64,000 nt of DNA, taken from assembly GCF_000527175.1 (NCBI RefSeq), contig NZ_AZUR01000001.1, positions 2,828,501-2,892,500 of the forward strand, written 5' to 3'. How positions within the stretch are numbered: the first letter of the stretch is position 1; each line of letters opens with the position of its first letter. This document shows positions 25,466-32,889 of this stretch, one piece after another. The notes under the pieces were generated by a model. That model did not search any database and had not been told where the DNA came from. It saw nothing but the letters and a program-made list of their open reading frames with translations. A program made the position numbers and the translations under genes. The stretch is from Pseudogulbenkiania sp. MAI-1. Lineage in GTDB: Bacteria; Pseudomonadota; Gammaproteobacteria; Burkholderiales; Chromobacteriaceae.

Positions 25466-26206
25466 ATGCGGAACAGATATTTAGGAAGACTGACAAACTC
25501 CGTCATCATCCTATTGGACGAGCTGGTCACAGTGAGTGGGCAAGACCAGCTCGACGCATATCTAAACAGCATGAAAAGCCACCTCCCCGCCGCCAGCCGC
25601 CTCCTGCTGGTCGTCACCCAATCCGCGCTGCCGGCGCTCACCCTTCACCACTTGGCCGGGGTGGACTGGCCGGCCCAGTGGCTCAGCCTGTACCGCAAGG
25701 AAGCGTTCTACCTGGTCGACCCGGTGCTGCGGGCCGCGCCTCGAAAGCCGATCGTCTGGCCCGATCTGATTGCATCCGTCCCCCCTACCCGCGATGAGAA
25801 CCGGTTCTTCCACCTGTGCGCGCGCTACGGCCTGACACGGGGGTTCAGCTGGATCGAGGAGAGGGGCGACTACCGGGTGATTCTGAGCGTGGCGGGCGAG
25901 GAAGCGGAGCAGGACAGCGCCGCCCAGGATCTGCTCGAATGCCTGATGCCCAGGCTGGCCGACGTGGCGGTGCGGATCGTCGGCGCCAGACCGCGTCTGA
26001 AGGGCCTGACGACAAGGGAATGTCACATCTTACATTGCATGGTGATGGGGATGCCCGACCACGAAACCGCCGAGCGGGTGGGCCTGACCACCCGCACCGT
26101 GCGCGACAAAATCAACAAAATCAAGATGATGTACGGGGCCAACAACCGCTGCCACCTGATGACGATCCTGTTCGGCATCGATTTCCCGGCCCCCGGATCT
26201 AGGTAG
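25466..26206 (+). CDS. LuxR-type quorum-sensing transcription factor
   Basis: A 246-residue regulator has an autoinducer-binding domain (about 30-165) and a LuxR helix-turn-helix (about 180-235: LTTRECHILHCM, GLTTRTVRDKINKIK). The residues that hold acyl-homoserine lactone in TraR/LuxR are kept with TraR-like spacing: W72, Y76, D85, P86, W98, and G122 or G126. E185 and the GANNR end are typical of the DNA-binding domain. No AHL synthase lies in the window, so it is an orphan receptor able to sense host or neighbour signals. It has no strong ribosome site; TTG 25514 is another possible start. A 10-bp hairpin (25519-25553) is inside the coding sequence. Confidence 0.85.
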   Translation: MRNRYLGRLTNSVIILLDELVTVSGQDQLDAYLNSMKSHLPAASRLLLVVTQSALPALTLHHLAGVDWPAQWLSLYRKEAFYLVDPVLRAAPRKPIVWPDLIASVPPTRDENRFFHLCARYGLTRGFSWIEERGDYRVILSVAGEEAEQDSAAQDLLECLMPRLADVAVRIVGARPRLKGLTTRECHILHCMVMGMPDHETAERVGLTTRTVRDKINKIKMMYGANNRCHLMTILFGIDFPAPGSR

Positions 26207-26250
26207 TAATACCGACGCCATTTCTGCCGGTTTAGCGATATTCAATTCCC

Positions 26251-26309
26251 AATGGCATTGTTAAATTTGTTCGACATAAAAACCATGTCGAACCAAAGCA
26301 AATGCCATT
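26251..26309. repeat. nested inverted repeat between luxR and the lysogeny operon
   Basis: Outer arms AATGGCATT / AATGCCATT (26251-26259, 26301-26309) and inner arms GTTCGACAT / ATGTCGAAC (26269-26277, 26285-26293) are each 9-bp perfect. The loop is AAAAACC. It lies between two convergent genes and lacks the T-run of a normal terminator. It may be an operator pair or the fold of a small RNA. Confidence 0.6.
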
Positions 26310-26356
26310 CTGTTCCCTCATTCCCCTGCCCAAGCGATTACGTGAGCCACTGGCGT

Positions 26357-26369
26357 CACTTCGCTTTTC
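26357..26369 (+). repeat. dispersed repeat ACTTCGCTTTT, copy B
   Basis: CACTTCGCTTTTC directly beyond the stop codon of the secreted-protein gene. It is identical in the 11-mer core to the other four copies. Confidence 0.6.
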
Positions 26370-26726
26370 CTATTTGACGGCCCGCTCGCAGCTGGCCAGA
26401 TCGTCCCGGAAGTGCCGCGCCTGCCGGTCTCGCCATGGGTAGTCCTTGCGCTGGTAGGCCTGCAGGAAGCTGACCTGGTCGGTCAGCGCGGTGTGGCAAT
26501 CCATAAACGGGGCGTGCGGCAGGTCATTCGGCCAGGCATCCGATCGGCGCACGGCCTCGCGCTGGATTCGTTGCAGCGCCACGGTGTCGCCGGCGCGGCC
26601 GGCGCGGTTGATCTCGGCACGGGTGTGCTTCAGCCAGGCGAGCAGCTGCACGGCGTCGTCGCGCGGCGTGGCGGCCATGGCCGAGGCGGACAGGACGAGT
26701 GCGAGGAAGGCAAGGACGGCTTTCAT
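26370..26726 (-). CDS. small periplasmic protein in the repressor operon
   Basis: A 118-residue protein has a signal peptide (MKAVLAFLALVLSASAMAA). The mature protein is helical and charged, with two Cys (MDCHTALTD, LASCERAV) that may pair. It shares an ATGA with the repressor gene upstream and so is expressed with it in the lysogen. A repressor-linked exported protein suggests superinfection exclusion or lysogenic conversion, but the family is unknown to me. Confidence 0.7.
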   Translation of the reverse strand: MKAVLAFLALVLSASAMAATPRDDAVQLLAWLKHTRAEINRAGRAGDTVALQRIQREAVRRSDAWPNDLPHAPFMDCHTALTDQVSFLQAYQRKDYPWRDRQARHFRDDLASCERAVK

Positions 26727-27079
26727 TTGGCGGCGGCCCAATCGCGCATGAACTGCAGCAGGATCTGGCGCTTCTTCTTGGGCAGTTGATCGAACAAGGC
26801 CAGCAGCTCCTTCTTGTCGTCGTCCAGGTCCTGGCCAGGCTCGGCCACGTGCACCTCGGCCGCCGTATAGGTCACTTCCATCTCGCCGCGCCCGGTGGTC
26901 AGCCATTCGAAGCTGATGCGCAGTTCCTGGGCGATGAGGGACAGATTGTTGGTGGTGGGCTCCGTCAGACCGCTCTCCCAATGACTGACGGCGGACTGGT
27001 TGACCCCCACCTGCTCGGCCAGCCAGCCCTGCGATTTCTTGCGCGCCCGCCGGGCGGTCTTGATGCGAGTTCCTATCAT
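26723..27079 (-). CDS. prophage repressor-like XRE-family regulator
   Basis: A 118-residue protein has an N-terminal HTH (IKTARRARKKSQGWLAEQVG, then VNQSAVSHWESGLTEPT). The end, LLALFDQLPKKKRQILLQFM, is helical and may dimerise. There is no LexA-type self-cleavage domain, so control is not by RecA cleavage. It is divergent from a Cro-like gene across an AT-rich operator region. This is the best candidate for the lysogeny repressor. Confidence 0.8.
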   Translation of the reverse strand: MIGTRIKTARRARKKSQGWLAEQVGVNQSAVSHWESGLTEPTTNNLSLIAQELRISFEWLTTGRGEMEVTYTAAEVHVAEPGQDLDDDKKELLALFDQLPKKKRQILLQFMRDWAAAK

Positions 27080-27090
27080 CCGCCCATTTT

Positions 27091-27160
27091 ATTAGTGAAC
27101 TAATATCCAAAATAATTAGCATTGGTATTGACAGATAATAATACTGATACTAATAATTAG
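27091..27160. promoter_or_regulatory. divergent operator/promoter region of the repressor and Cro-like genes
   Basis: Dyads ATTAGTGAACTAAT (27091-27104) and CTAATAATTAG (27150-27160) share the half-site CTAAT/ATTAG and are good operators. A rightward promoter TTGACA (27128-27133), 17 nt, TAATAA (27151-27156) overlaps the second dyad, so binding there would block the Cro-like gene. The first dyad lies 12 nt before the repressor start, where it could provide self-control. Confidence 0.75.
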
Positions 27161-27186
27161 GACATCAGCAACACAGGGAGCATGAG

Positions 27187-27390
27187 ATGACCCCCATAGA
27201 AGCGGCTCGTAAACGCTTGGGGATGACCCAGTCGGAACTGGCTGAGAAGGCTGGGTGCACGCAAGGACACATCAGCCAGCTGGAAAAGGGTTTGACGAAC
27301 CCATCCCGCGAACTGGCGAAGCGGTTGGCTACCGCTCTGGAACTGACGGTCATGGAAATCCTGTATCCGGAGGATGCAGAGAAGAAGTAG
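27187..27390 (+). CDS. Cro-like XRE-family regulator
   Basis: This 67-residue protein is a bare HTH (ARKRLGMTQSELAEKAGCTQ, then GHISQLEKGLTNPS). It is divergent from the repressor and is first in the rightward early operon, the usual Cro place. Its ribosome site is GGGAG. It probably competes for the same operators and favours lytic growth. Confidence 0.8.
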   Translation: MTPIEAARKRLGMTQSELAEKAGCTQGHISQLEKGLTNPSRELAKRLATALELTVMEILYPEDAEKK

Positions 27391-27426
27391 GCGCCGTACC
27401 CACGGGCTAGGTGGGCACGGCACGGT

Positions 27427-27466
27427 GGTGCAGGTACTACGGTGTGGCAACCACAGTATCGGCACC
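27427..27466 (+). other. structured leader between the Cro-like and CII-like genes
   Basis: Nested arms GGTGC/GCACC, TACT/AGTA and TGTGG/CCACA with loop CAA form a 40-nt hairpin. It contains ACGGTGTGGCAACC, also found at 14222-14235. Possible roles are attenuation or an RNA-binding site. Confidence 0.4.
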
Positions 27467-27510
27467 GGAAGAAATTCGTTCAAGACGATTTTTTACGGGA
27501 GCTATCACAG

Positions 27511-27972
27511 ATGAACCCTGACATCGATGTATTCGATGCACTGCGCGAGACAGCACGCCAGTTCGGAGTGGAAAAACTGGCCGCCCTGATGAATGTCCGG
27601 CGCGGCACCCTCTTCAACAAGCTGTCCCTCAAACCGACCACGGCTCACCACAAGCCGACGCTCAAGGACTTCATCGAGATTCTGACGCACAGCCGGGACC
27701 TGAAGCCGCTGCGCATGTTGAACACCTTCTTCGGCTGCGTCACCTACCAGCTGCCCGACCTGAGCCAGGCCTCCGACACCGCCCTGCTCGATCTCGTCAA
27801 CCGCGTGCACATCTGCGGCGGCGACGTGCACCGCGAAATCGACGAGGCCCTGGACGACGGCCACGTCAGCGCCCAGGACTTCCAGGAGTTCGACGTCGAG
27901 CTGCAGGAATGGCTGGCCGCCATCCTCGAGCTGCGCGCCCGCTTCAAGGGGATGGTGATCCATGCAGCTTGA
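27511..27972 (+). CDS. CII-like phage regulatory protein (Phage_CP76 type)
   Basis: A 153-residue protein resembles the Phage_CP76/CII-type family (FDALRETARQFGVEKLAALM, NVRRGTLFNKL, HHKPTLKDFIEILTHSRDL). The N-terminus is an HTH and the remainder helical. It follows the Cro-like gene, as CII genes do, and probably activates lysogeny functions. The start is ATG 27511 with GGGAG upstream; longer in-frame starts would read through the leader hairpin. Confidence 0.75.
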   Translation: MNPDIDVFDALRETARQFGVEKLAALMNVRRGTLFNKLSLKPTTAHHKPTLKDFIEILTHSRDLKPLRMLNTFFGCVTYQLPDLSQASDTALLDLVNRVHICGGDVHREIDEALDDGHVSAQDFQEFDVELQEWLAAILELRARFKGMVIHAA

Positions 27973-28174
27973 TAGCCCCATCCCCGATTGCCTCGCCAAG
28001 CACGGCATCACCACCGTGCGCGACAACCTGCAGCCCGGCCAAACCGTCGGCGGCTTCGTCCCGGAGCTGGTCCGCCTGTTCGGCGCGGAACTCGTGGAGG
28101 CGTTCAAGTGCAAAAACCCGCCCGACACCGAAACCAGCTCGGCCTCCCGCTCGAAGCGACTGCCGGCGAGCTGA
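27962..28174 (+). CDS. small hypothetical early protein
   Basis: A 70-residue protein overlaps the CII-like gene by 11 nt. It contains the amphipathic segment GQTVGGFVPELVRLFGAELVEAF. It overlaps the next gene by 67 nt in another frame. No family is recognised. Confidence 0.5.
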   Translation: MQLDSPIPDCLAKHGITTVRDNLQPGQTVGGFVPELVRLFGAELVEAFKCKNPPDTETSSASRSKRLPAS

Positions 28175-28311
28175 CCGAGGAAGAGCTGCGCGTGGCGCAC
28201 CGCCGCGCGGGACTGCAACTGCCGTTTGAGAAAGCCATGGACAACCCGGCGCTGGCGATTTGCCTGAGGAACAGCGCTCTGTCCCTGAAAAGAGGAGTGA
28301 CACGCAGATGA
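28108..28311 (+). CDS. small hypothetical early protein
   Basis: A 67-residue protein starts at GTG 28108 after a perfect GGAGG (28097-28101). The part TEEELRVAHRRAGLQLPFEK...NPALAICLRN looks like a conserved phage small-protein pattern. It ends in an ATGA with the next gene. The role is unknown. Confidence 0.6.
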   Translation: MQKPARHRNQLGLPLEATAGELTEEELRVAHRRAGLQLPFEKAMDNPALAICLRNSALSLKRGVTRR

Positions 28312-28652
28312 GCACTACCGACAACGTAATCGAGCTGTTCACGCCGGGCCCGCAGCTGCACCTGGCCCGCTTCCACATCGCCCTGGGCGACCCGGCCCTG
28401 ATCTATGGCCACGACGACATCGCCAGCATCACCTTCCGCCGCGAGAACGGCGAGCTGGCCCTGTACCACATGGCCCTGGGCATCACCGAAACCCGCCGCG
28501 TCGTGCTGCCGGGCGACGAGATCCAGCTGCAGGTGGACGGCAAGACCTTGCTGATCATCGTCCGCGCCTCGTCGGCCACCCACGTGTGGCTGGACGCCGG
28601 CAAGGACCGTACCGCCGACATTGCCATGGTGCTGGCCGCCGCCACGGCCTGA
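28308..28652 (+). CDS. hypothetical early protein
   Basis: A 114-residue mostly beta protein (ALIYGHDDIASITFRRENG, GDEIQLQVDGKTLLIIVR). It may fold as a small beta-barrel. It is translationally coupled to the upstream gene by ATGA and lies 32 nt before a recombinase. No family is recognised. Confidence 0.55.
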   Translation: MSTTDNVIELFTPGPQLHLARFHIALGDPALIYGHDDIASITFRRENGELALYHMALGITETRRVVLPGDEIQLQVDGKTLLIIVRASSATHVWLDAGKDRTADIAMVLAAATA

Positions 28653-28684
28653 CCGACCTTCAACCTTGTGATCTGGGAGGACAC

Positions 28685-29326
28685 ATGGAACGTTACCTCA
28701 CCCCGACGGAGCTCCAGCAGCTCCTCAGCGCCGCACACCGGGTCAACGACCCGCTGGCGCAGCGCGACTACCACGTGATGGCCGCCTTGTCTCTGAGCGG
28801 CTGCCGCATCGGCGAATTCAGTCTGATCACCCTGGGCGATGCCTGGGACGCACTGAAAACCGATTACCTGTTTCTGCCGCGCGAGAACCGCAAGGGCGGC
28901 AAGCACGACCACAAGGTGTTCATGACCCGAGCGCTGCGCCTGCACCTGGTGGCCTTGTGCAACATGAACGACAGCCAGCTGGCCAGCGATCCGCTGGTGC
29001 CGGGCCGCTTCGGCGCCCCGATGACCGTGCGCAGCTACCAGCAGCGCATCGCCTACTGGGCACAGGAAGCCGGGCTGACCATGAAGGTCACTCCGCACTT
29101 CTTCCGCCACACCCGCGCCATGAACATCATGCGCTCGAGCGAAGCCCGCGACCCGCGCGGCATCGTCCAGAACGCACTGGGCCATAAGAGCATCGCCAGC
29201 ACGGGCATCTACACCCAGCCGAGCCGCGAGGATCTGGAGAACACGCTGTCCGCGATCGACGGCCACGGTGGCCGGCGTCCCTCGATGGGCTCGCTGCGCA
29301 AGGCGTATGCACGGAGGGTGGGGTGA
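28685..29326 (+). CDS. short tyrosine recombinase (catalytic domain only)
   Basis: The 213-residue protein has the four motifs of tyrosine recombinases: R41 in SGCRIGE, HFFRHTR near 137-143, GHKS near 166-169, and IYTQP with the catalytic Tyr near 176. It starts with GGGAGGA before the ATG. It lacks the N-terminal core-binding domain of about 100 residues present in most integrases, and lies in the early operon far from an attachment site. It may resolve dimers, act with a partner, or be a second integrase. Confidence 0.8.
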   Translation: MERYLTPTELQQLLSAAHRVNDPLAQRDYHVMAALSLSGCRIGEFSLITLGDAWDALKTDYLFLPRENRKGGKHDHKVFMTRALRLHLVALCNMNDSQLASDPLVPGRFGAPMTVRSYQQRIAYWAQEAGLTMKVTPHFFRHTRAMNIMRSSEARDPRGIVQNALGHKSIASTGIYTQPSREDLENTLSAIDGHGGRRPSMGSLRKAYARRVG

Positions 29327-29685
29327 TGGCTATTCAACGCTACTGCCTGAGCTGGGACTGGAAGGCTGACGTGGTGGTCGATATCGACCGCGAGATCGCC
29401 ACCGACGAGAAGCTGCACATGATCAACAACTTCTGGACCAATGCCGAAGACCGCCTCGAGGAGGCAAACGGCGATGTGCTGGTGGCCGTCCTGAAGATGC
29501 TGTGTACCAAGGTTGTCAGCATGTCCATCGAGTACCTGGACGTGAAAGACATCTTTGCGAAGCGCGGTGGCGCTACCGAGGGCTGGCCGGCACTCGATGG
29601 CAGCTGGGGCATCACCCTGGTGCGCTACGACGAGTTGGAGTTCGACGACGACGACGTCGAGGTGCGGGAGATTTCCCATGGCTAA
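29326..29685 (+). CDS. DUF2528 family protein
   Basis: A 119-residue protein matches the DUF2528 pattern (YCLSWDWKADVVVDIDREI, EKLHMINNFWTNAEDRL, GWPALDGSWGITLV). The function is unknown; the family is known from phage early regions. It starts at the ATG that overlaps the recombinase stop and ends with an acidic run (DDDDVEV). It overlaps the next gene. Confidence 0.7.
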   Translation: MAIQRYCLSWDWKADVVVDIDREIATDEKLHMINNFWTNAEDRLEEANGDVLVAVLKMLCTKVVSMSIEYLDVKDIFAKRGGATEGWPALDGSWGITLVRYDELEFDDDDVEVREISHG

Positions 29686-30058
29686 GCCTCGCAACCTCTG
29701 GCCCGACACCATGCAGATCTGGGTCGTCACCGGCAGTGGTGGCTCCGGCAAGACCACCCTCGGCAGCACGCTGGTCACCCTCGCCGGCGGCTACGGGATC
29801 GACGCCGTGATGGTCGACGGCGTGCGCGACGCCAGCCAGGCCGAGAGCCTGCTGCGCATGCGCACCGTCTCCCCGGACCTGCTGATCATGGTCACCGAAG
29901 ACTGGCCCGTCCCCAACATGCCGCGCCGCGCCGAGCGCGTGTTTGGTCTCAACCCGGGCGACGCCGCCACGGTGCACCACATCGCCCACCAGGTGATGAC
30001 GCGCACCCCGCCCGTGAAGGCCAAGCCGGCCGCCAGCAAGGAGGCGAGCCATGCGTGA
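29678..30058 (+). CDS. small P-loop NTPase-like protein
   Basis: A 126-residue protein has a clear Walker A loop (GSGGSGKT, 19-26) and a possible Walker B-like strand (DLLIMVTED). It looks like a stripped-down ParA- or gluconate-kinase-type fold. The C-terminus is Lys/Ala-rich. It is coupled to its neighbours by overlaps. A role in DNA or nucleotide handling is possible but not shown. Confidence 0.6.
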   Translation: MAKPRNLWPDTMQIWVVTGSGGSGKTTLGSTLVTLAGGYGIDAVMVDGVRDASQAESLLRMRTVSPDLLIMVTEDWPVPNMPRRAERVFGLNPGDAATVHHIAHQVMTRTPPVKAKPAASKEASHA

Positions 30059-30230
30059 AGCGAACCGCCGCCTGCACACCCCTGACAACAGCGACCGCCG
30101 CCCGCTCGCCGCGCTGGCCAGCCCGATCGACCCGCGCGCCGCCGAGAAGCTGCAGGCCATGCACCGCCGCGCCGTCGCCGTGCGCCGCGAAGTCGAAGCC
30201 CGGGCCGACGCCCGCCGTGAAGAACACTGA
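30051..30230 (+). CDS. small basic hypothetical protein
   Basis: A 59-residue protein rich in Arg, Ala and Glu (ANRRLHTPDNSDRRPLAALA, RRAVAVRREVEARADARREE). A perfect GGAGG lies 6 nt before ATG 30051. It overlaps the end of the NTPase gene. The function is unknown; the helical charged tail may bind nucleic acid or protein. Confidence 0.55.
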   Translation: MREANRRLHTPDNSDRRPLAALASPIDPRAAEKLQAMHRRAVAVRREVEARADARREEH

Positions 30231-30242
30231 GGAGAAACTGTG

Positions 30243-30611
30243 ATGAGCATCATCCCCGCCAAATACCTCGAGGAGATGAAGGCTGCCAAGGCCCTGCGCC
30301 AGCAGCTTCAAGAAACCGGTGTCGCTGCACTGCAGCGCCTGCTGCCCATCGCCCAGGGCGACACCGGCCAAAGCCGCATCGTCGCCCTGCTTCTGCTGGG
30401 CCTCTACAACGACACGCGCTTTCCCTTCCCTCTGACCGAGCTGCGCGGCCTGGACGACGCCCTGTTCGAAGACTGCATGACTGTGCTGCGCATGGATGCC
30501 CGAGCCTGCCAGCAGGAAGTGCACTGCTACTTCGCGCACGGCGGCCAGATCTGGGAGCAGCTGGCGAAAGACTGGAACGTGCGCGACCACCGCAAAACCG
30601 ACAACAACTGA
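30243..30611 (+). CDS. hypothetical early protein
   Basis: A 122-residue helical protein with the segment LLPIAQGDTGQSRIVALLLLGLYNDTRFPFPLTELRGLDD. The remaining part is acidic. It has the look of a conserved phage early protein but I cannot name it. GTG 30240 is an alternative start; GGAG lies upstream. Confidence 0.55.
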   Translation: MSIIPAKYLEEMKAAKALRQQLQETGVAALQRLLPIAQGDTGQSRIVALLLLGLYNDTRFPFPLTELRGLDDALFEDCMTVLRMDARACQQEVHCYFAHGGQIWEQLAKDWNVRDHRKTDNN

Positions 30612-30622
30612 GGATTCGAACC

Positions 30623-30937
30623 ATGCAAACCATCCAAACCATCCGTAACCCGCGTGAAGTCCGCCGCCTTGCCGGCCTCAATCAGTCCGATTTCTGGAGC
30701 CGCATCGGCGTCACCCAGTCCGGTGGTTCCCGCTACGAAAGCGGCCGGGCCATGCCCAAGCCGACGCAGCAGCTTTTCCGCCTGGTGTACATCGAGCGCG
30801 TCGACCTCAGCAAGATCAACCGCCAGGACATGCAGATCATCGACTACCTGAAAGAGACCCACCCGGATCTGTACCAGTCCCTGCAGAAGGCCGTGAAACC
30901 CTTCGACGAAGCCCAGACGCAAGGGGCAGCCGCATGA
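30623..30937 (+). CDS. HTH regulator of the early operon
   Basis: A 104-residue XRE-like protein (NPREVRRLAGLNQSDFWSRI, GVTQSGGSRYESGRAMPKPT). The HTH is near 12-45. The C-terminal part (DMQIIDYLKETHPDLYQSLQ) is helical. It may adjust early expression as phage replication begins. It ends in an ATGA with the next gene. Confidence 0.7.
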   Translation: MQTIQTIRNPREVRRLAGLNQSDFWSRIGVTQSGGSRYESGRAMPKPTQQLFRLVYIERVDLSKINRQDMQIIDYLKETHPDLYQSLQKAVKPFDEAQTQGAAA

Positions 30938-31134
30938 CCCGAGTGCCCTACATGGCCTACGCCGACCACCACATCGTGGAGCGGCCGGCGTGCCAGCGCT
31001 GCCAGGGCACCGGCGAGCGCTGGAGCAACACACGGGAAGAAATGGTGAGCTGTGTGTCCTGCTGCGGCACCGGCTACGTGATCACGTCGGCCTACCCGGC
31101 TGACCAGTTTGAGAGTGATGGGGGAGAACTGTGA
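30934..31134 (+). CDS. small zinc-finger protein (DnaJ-like CxxCxG)
   Basis: A 66-residue protein has two zinc-binding pairs, CQRCQGTG and CVSCCGTG, the DnaJ CxxCxGxG pattern, presumably binding one zinc. The role in the phage is unknown. It overlaps both neighbours by 4 nt. Confidence 0.65.
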   Translation: MTRVPYMAYADHHIVERPACQRCQGTGERWSNTREEMVSCVSCCGTGYVITSAYPADQFESDGGEL

Positions 31135-31427
31135 GCAACTACCAATGTGAAGCGTGCGGCAAGTACAAAGCGGCCGACGTCAGCAAGATCGGCGTCGGCG
31201 ACAAGGTCAACTTCGGCGTTGTGACCAAGTCGAGCAGCCTAACCATTCGCCTCAGCATCAAAGAAGGCGAGGTAACGGAAGTCGACGGTGACATCCTGAC
31301 CATCAAGGTCAAGCGTGGCGGCACCTACAAACAGCGCCGGGGGTCGGTCACCCCGGAAGGCGCTCCTGGAGCGCTGACCTATGCCCTGTTTGGCCGGTGC
31401 GACTGCGGCGAGGAGGCGAAGTCATGA
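31131..31427 (+). CDS. hypothetical protein with terminal Cys pairs
   Basis: A 98-residue protein starts with GTG (MSNYQCEACGKYK) and ends with RCDCGEEAKS. The two CxxC/CxC pairs could hold one zinc, closing a beta-rich middle (KEGEVTEVDGDILTIKVKRG). I do not recognise the family. ATGA overlap with the next gene. Confidence 0.55.
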   Translation: MSNYQCEACGKYKAADVSKIGVGDKVNFGVVTKSSSLTIRLSIKEGEVTEVDGDILTIKVKRGGTYKQRRGSVTPEGAPGALTYALFGRCDCGEEAKS

Positions 31428-32026
31428 GCAACCTAGCCAAATTGGCCACCGCGGTGCAGAACGCCTGCGCCCGCAAGGCTCGTGATTTGCGCAGTGAGAC
31501 GGGGCCGGCGATCGCCGAAGCCATCGAGGCCGAGGACCTGACCTATCTGGTCGCGGCGCATGTAGTCCCGGTCGAGCCGGTGGCGCCCGCCGTGAGCGTC
31601 AACAAGCAGCCCAATGGCGGCTATCCCGGCTGCGACGTCTGCACCTGCCCGGACGGGCATTGCCATATCAACGACATGCTGGCGGACGAAGAAAACCCGC
31701 TGGGGCTCCTGACCTATCAGTTCACCGCCTCCACCGGCTACGAGTGCGAAGGCCAAGCCAGCGGGATCACCCCGGAACGTTGGGGGCGAATCCTCGCAGC
31801 GATCGAGAACCCCGAGCCACCTGCCACGGCCGTGCCGGACGACGTGGCCAAAGACGCCGCCCGCTGGCAGATCATCAAGCAGCTTGCCTCCGAAGATGGC
31901 GGGCAGGCGCTGTCAATCCTCGTCATGTATTGCGGCCTGACCGAGTGCGACACCGTCGCCCTCGATGCAGCCATCGACAAGGTAATTGCCGAGAATGCCT
32001 CCAAGCCGAAAGGCGGTGCCGCATGA
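31424..32026 (+). CDS. hypothetical early protein
   Basis: A 200-residue protein. The N-terminal 50 residues are helical, the middle has CDVCTCPDGHCHIND (possible metal site), and the end is a helical segment. There are no clear family features. It overlaps its neighbours by 4 nt. Confidence 0.5.
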   Translation: MSNLAKLATAVQNACARKARDLRSETGPAIAEAIEAEDLTYLVAAHVVPVEPVAPAVSVNKQPNGGYPGCDVCTCPDGHCHINDMLADEENPLGLLTYQFTASTGYECEGQASGITPERWGRILAAIENPEPPATAVPDDVAKDAARWQIIKQLASEDGGQALSILVMYCGLTECDTVALDAAIDKVIAENASKPKGGAA

Positions 32027-32475
32027 CCTTCCGCGACCCCAAGAAGCACCCGCAACCGGGTGACGTGCTACGCCGCTTTGGCTCCACCCGATACGTCACT
32101 GACGTGGCCAGCAAGGCCAGCGGCACACTGATCAGCGTCTATTTCAACGCCGGCACACCGGACAGCCAGAAATCCAACGTCAACATCGGCACCTGGCGCA
32201 GCTGGGCCAACGCCGACTGCGAAGTCCTGCTGCGCGACGACACCAACGGCGACACCTCCGCCCCGCACATGTACATCGCCACCCACCGCTGCGGCGGTTT
32301 GGTGGCGAGCAGCTGGGACGATCCCGGCTACGAGGCAGAGAACCGGCAGAACTGCCGAGACTGGCTCTCTCGAGGCTACGCCGTCGCCAAGATCATCGTC
32401 CGCGAAGCCACTCCCCCGCTGCCCTGGTGCGAGTGCATCCGACGAGAAGAAGCAACAGAAAAAACAACGGCGTAA
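32023..32475 (+). CDS. hypothetical early protein
   Basis: A 150-residue protein starts with MTFRDPKKHPQPGDVLRRFG and has a beta-rich first half. Cys residues near the end (WCECIRREE) may bind metal. Coupled to the previous gene by ATGA. No recognised domain. Confidence 0.5.
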   Translation: MTFRDPKKHPQPGDVLRRFGSTRYVTDVASKASGTLISVYFNAGTPDSQKSNVNIGTWRSWANADCEVLLRDDTNGDTSAPHMYIATHRCGGLVASSWDDPGYEAENRQNCRDWLSRGYAVAKIIVREATPPLPWCECIRREEATEKTTA

Positions 32476-32505
32476 TACAGCTACCTACAAAAACAAGGTG
32501 TGGCA

Positions 32506-32889
32506 ATGGCATTACAACTCCTGTCCCTTCTCCCGTTCTCCAGCGACCGCCGCGTCTACCGCTCGTTCGGCCACGCCATCGTGGCCGAGCCCGGGCTGGT
32601 GGCCGTGGCGCCGCTCTCCGCGCTGGACGGCTCGCTGCGGGGCATGGTCGATGGCTGCCCGGTGCCGTGGCACGAGGCCTGGGCGGTGATCGACACCCCC
32701 ACGGCCGCCGCGGTGGATCTGGCCAGCCACGACTTCGCCCCGGTGGTGGGCCGGCTCGCCGACATGGCCGGCGCCGGCTGGTCACTCGGCGTGATGCACG
32801 AGCTGCAGGCCGTGCTGTTCGGGCACGAGTCGGGCATCAAGGTCGCCATCGCCGCCGAACTGGTATTCAAAGGGGACCGCCATGTCTGA
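32506..32889 (+). CDS. hypothetical early protein
   Basis: A 127-residue protein starts at ATG 32506; AAGG lies upstream, inside the GGTGTGGCAA motif shared with 14224-14233 and 27441-27450. It contains LPFSSDRRVYRSFGHAIVAE and a mixed alpha/beta core. It overlaps the next gene by 8 nt. Function unknown. Confidence 0.5.
   Translation: MALQLLSLLPFSSDRRVYRSFGHAIVAEPGLVAVAPLSALDGSLRGMVDGCPVPWHEAWAVIDTPTAAAVDLASHDFAPVVGRLADMAGAGWSLGVMHELQAVLFGHESGIKVAIAAELVFKGDRHV

Noticed and set aside
25363..25797. Plus-strand frame overlapping the start of luxR
   Set aside because: It starts before the terminator, overlaps luxR in another frame, and has no domain or ribosome site.
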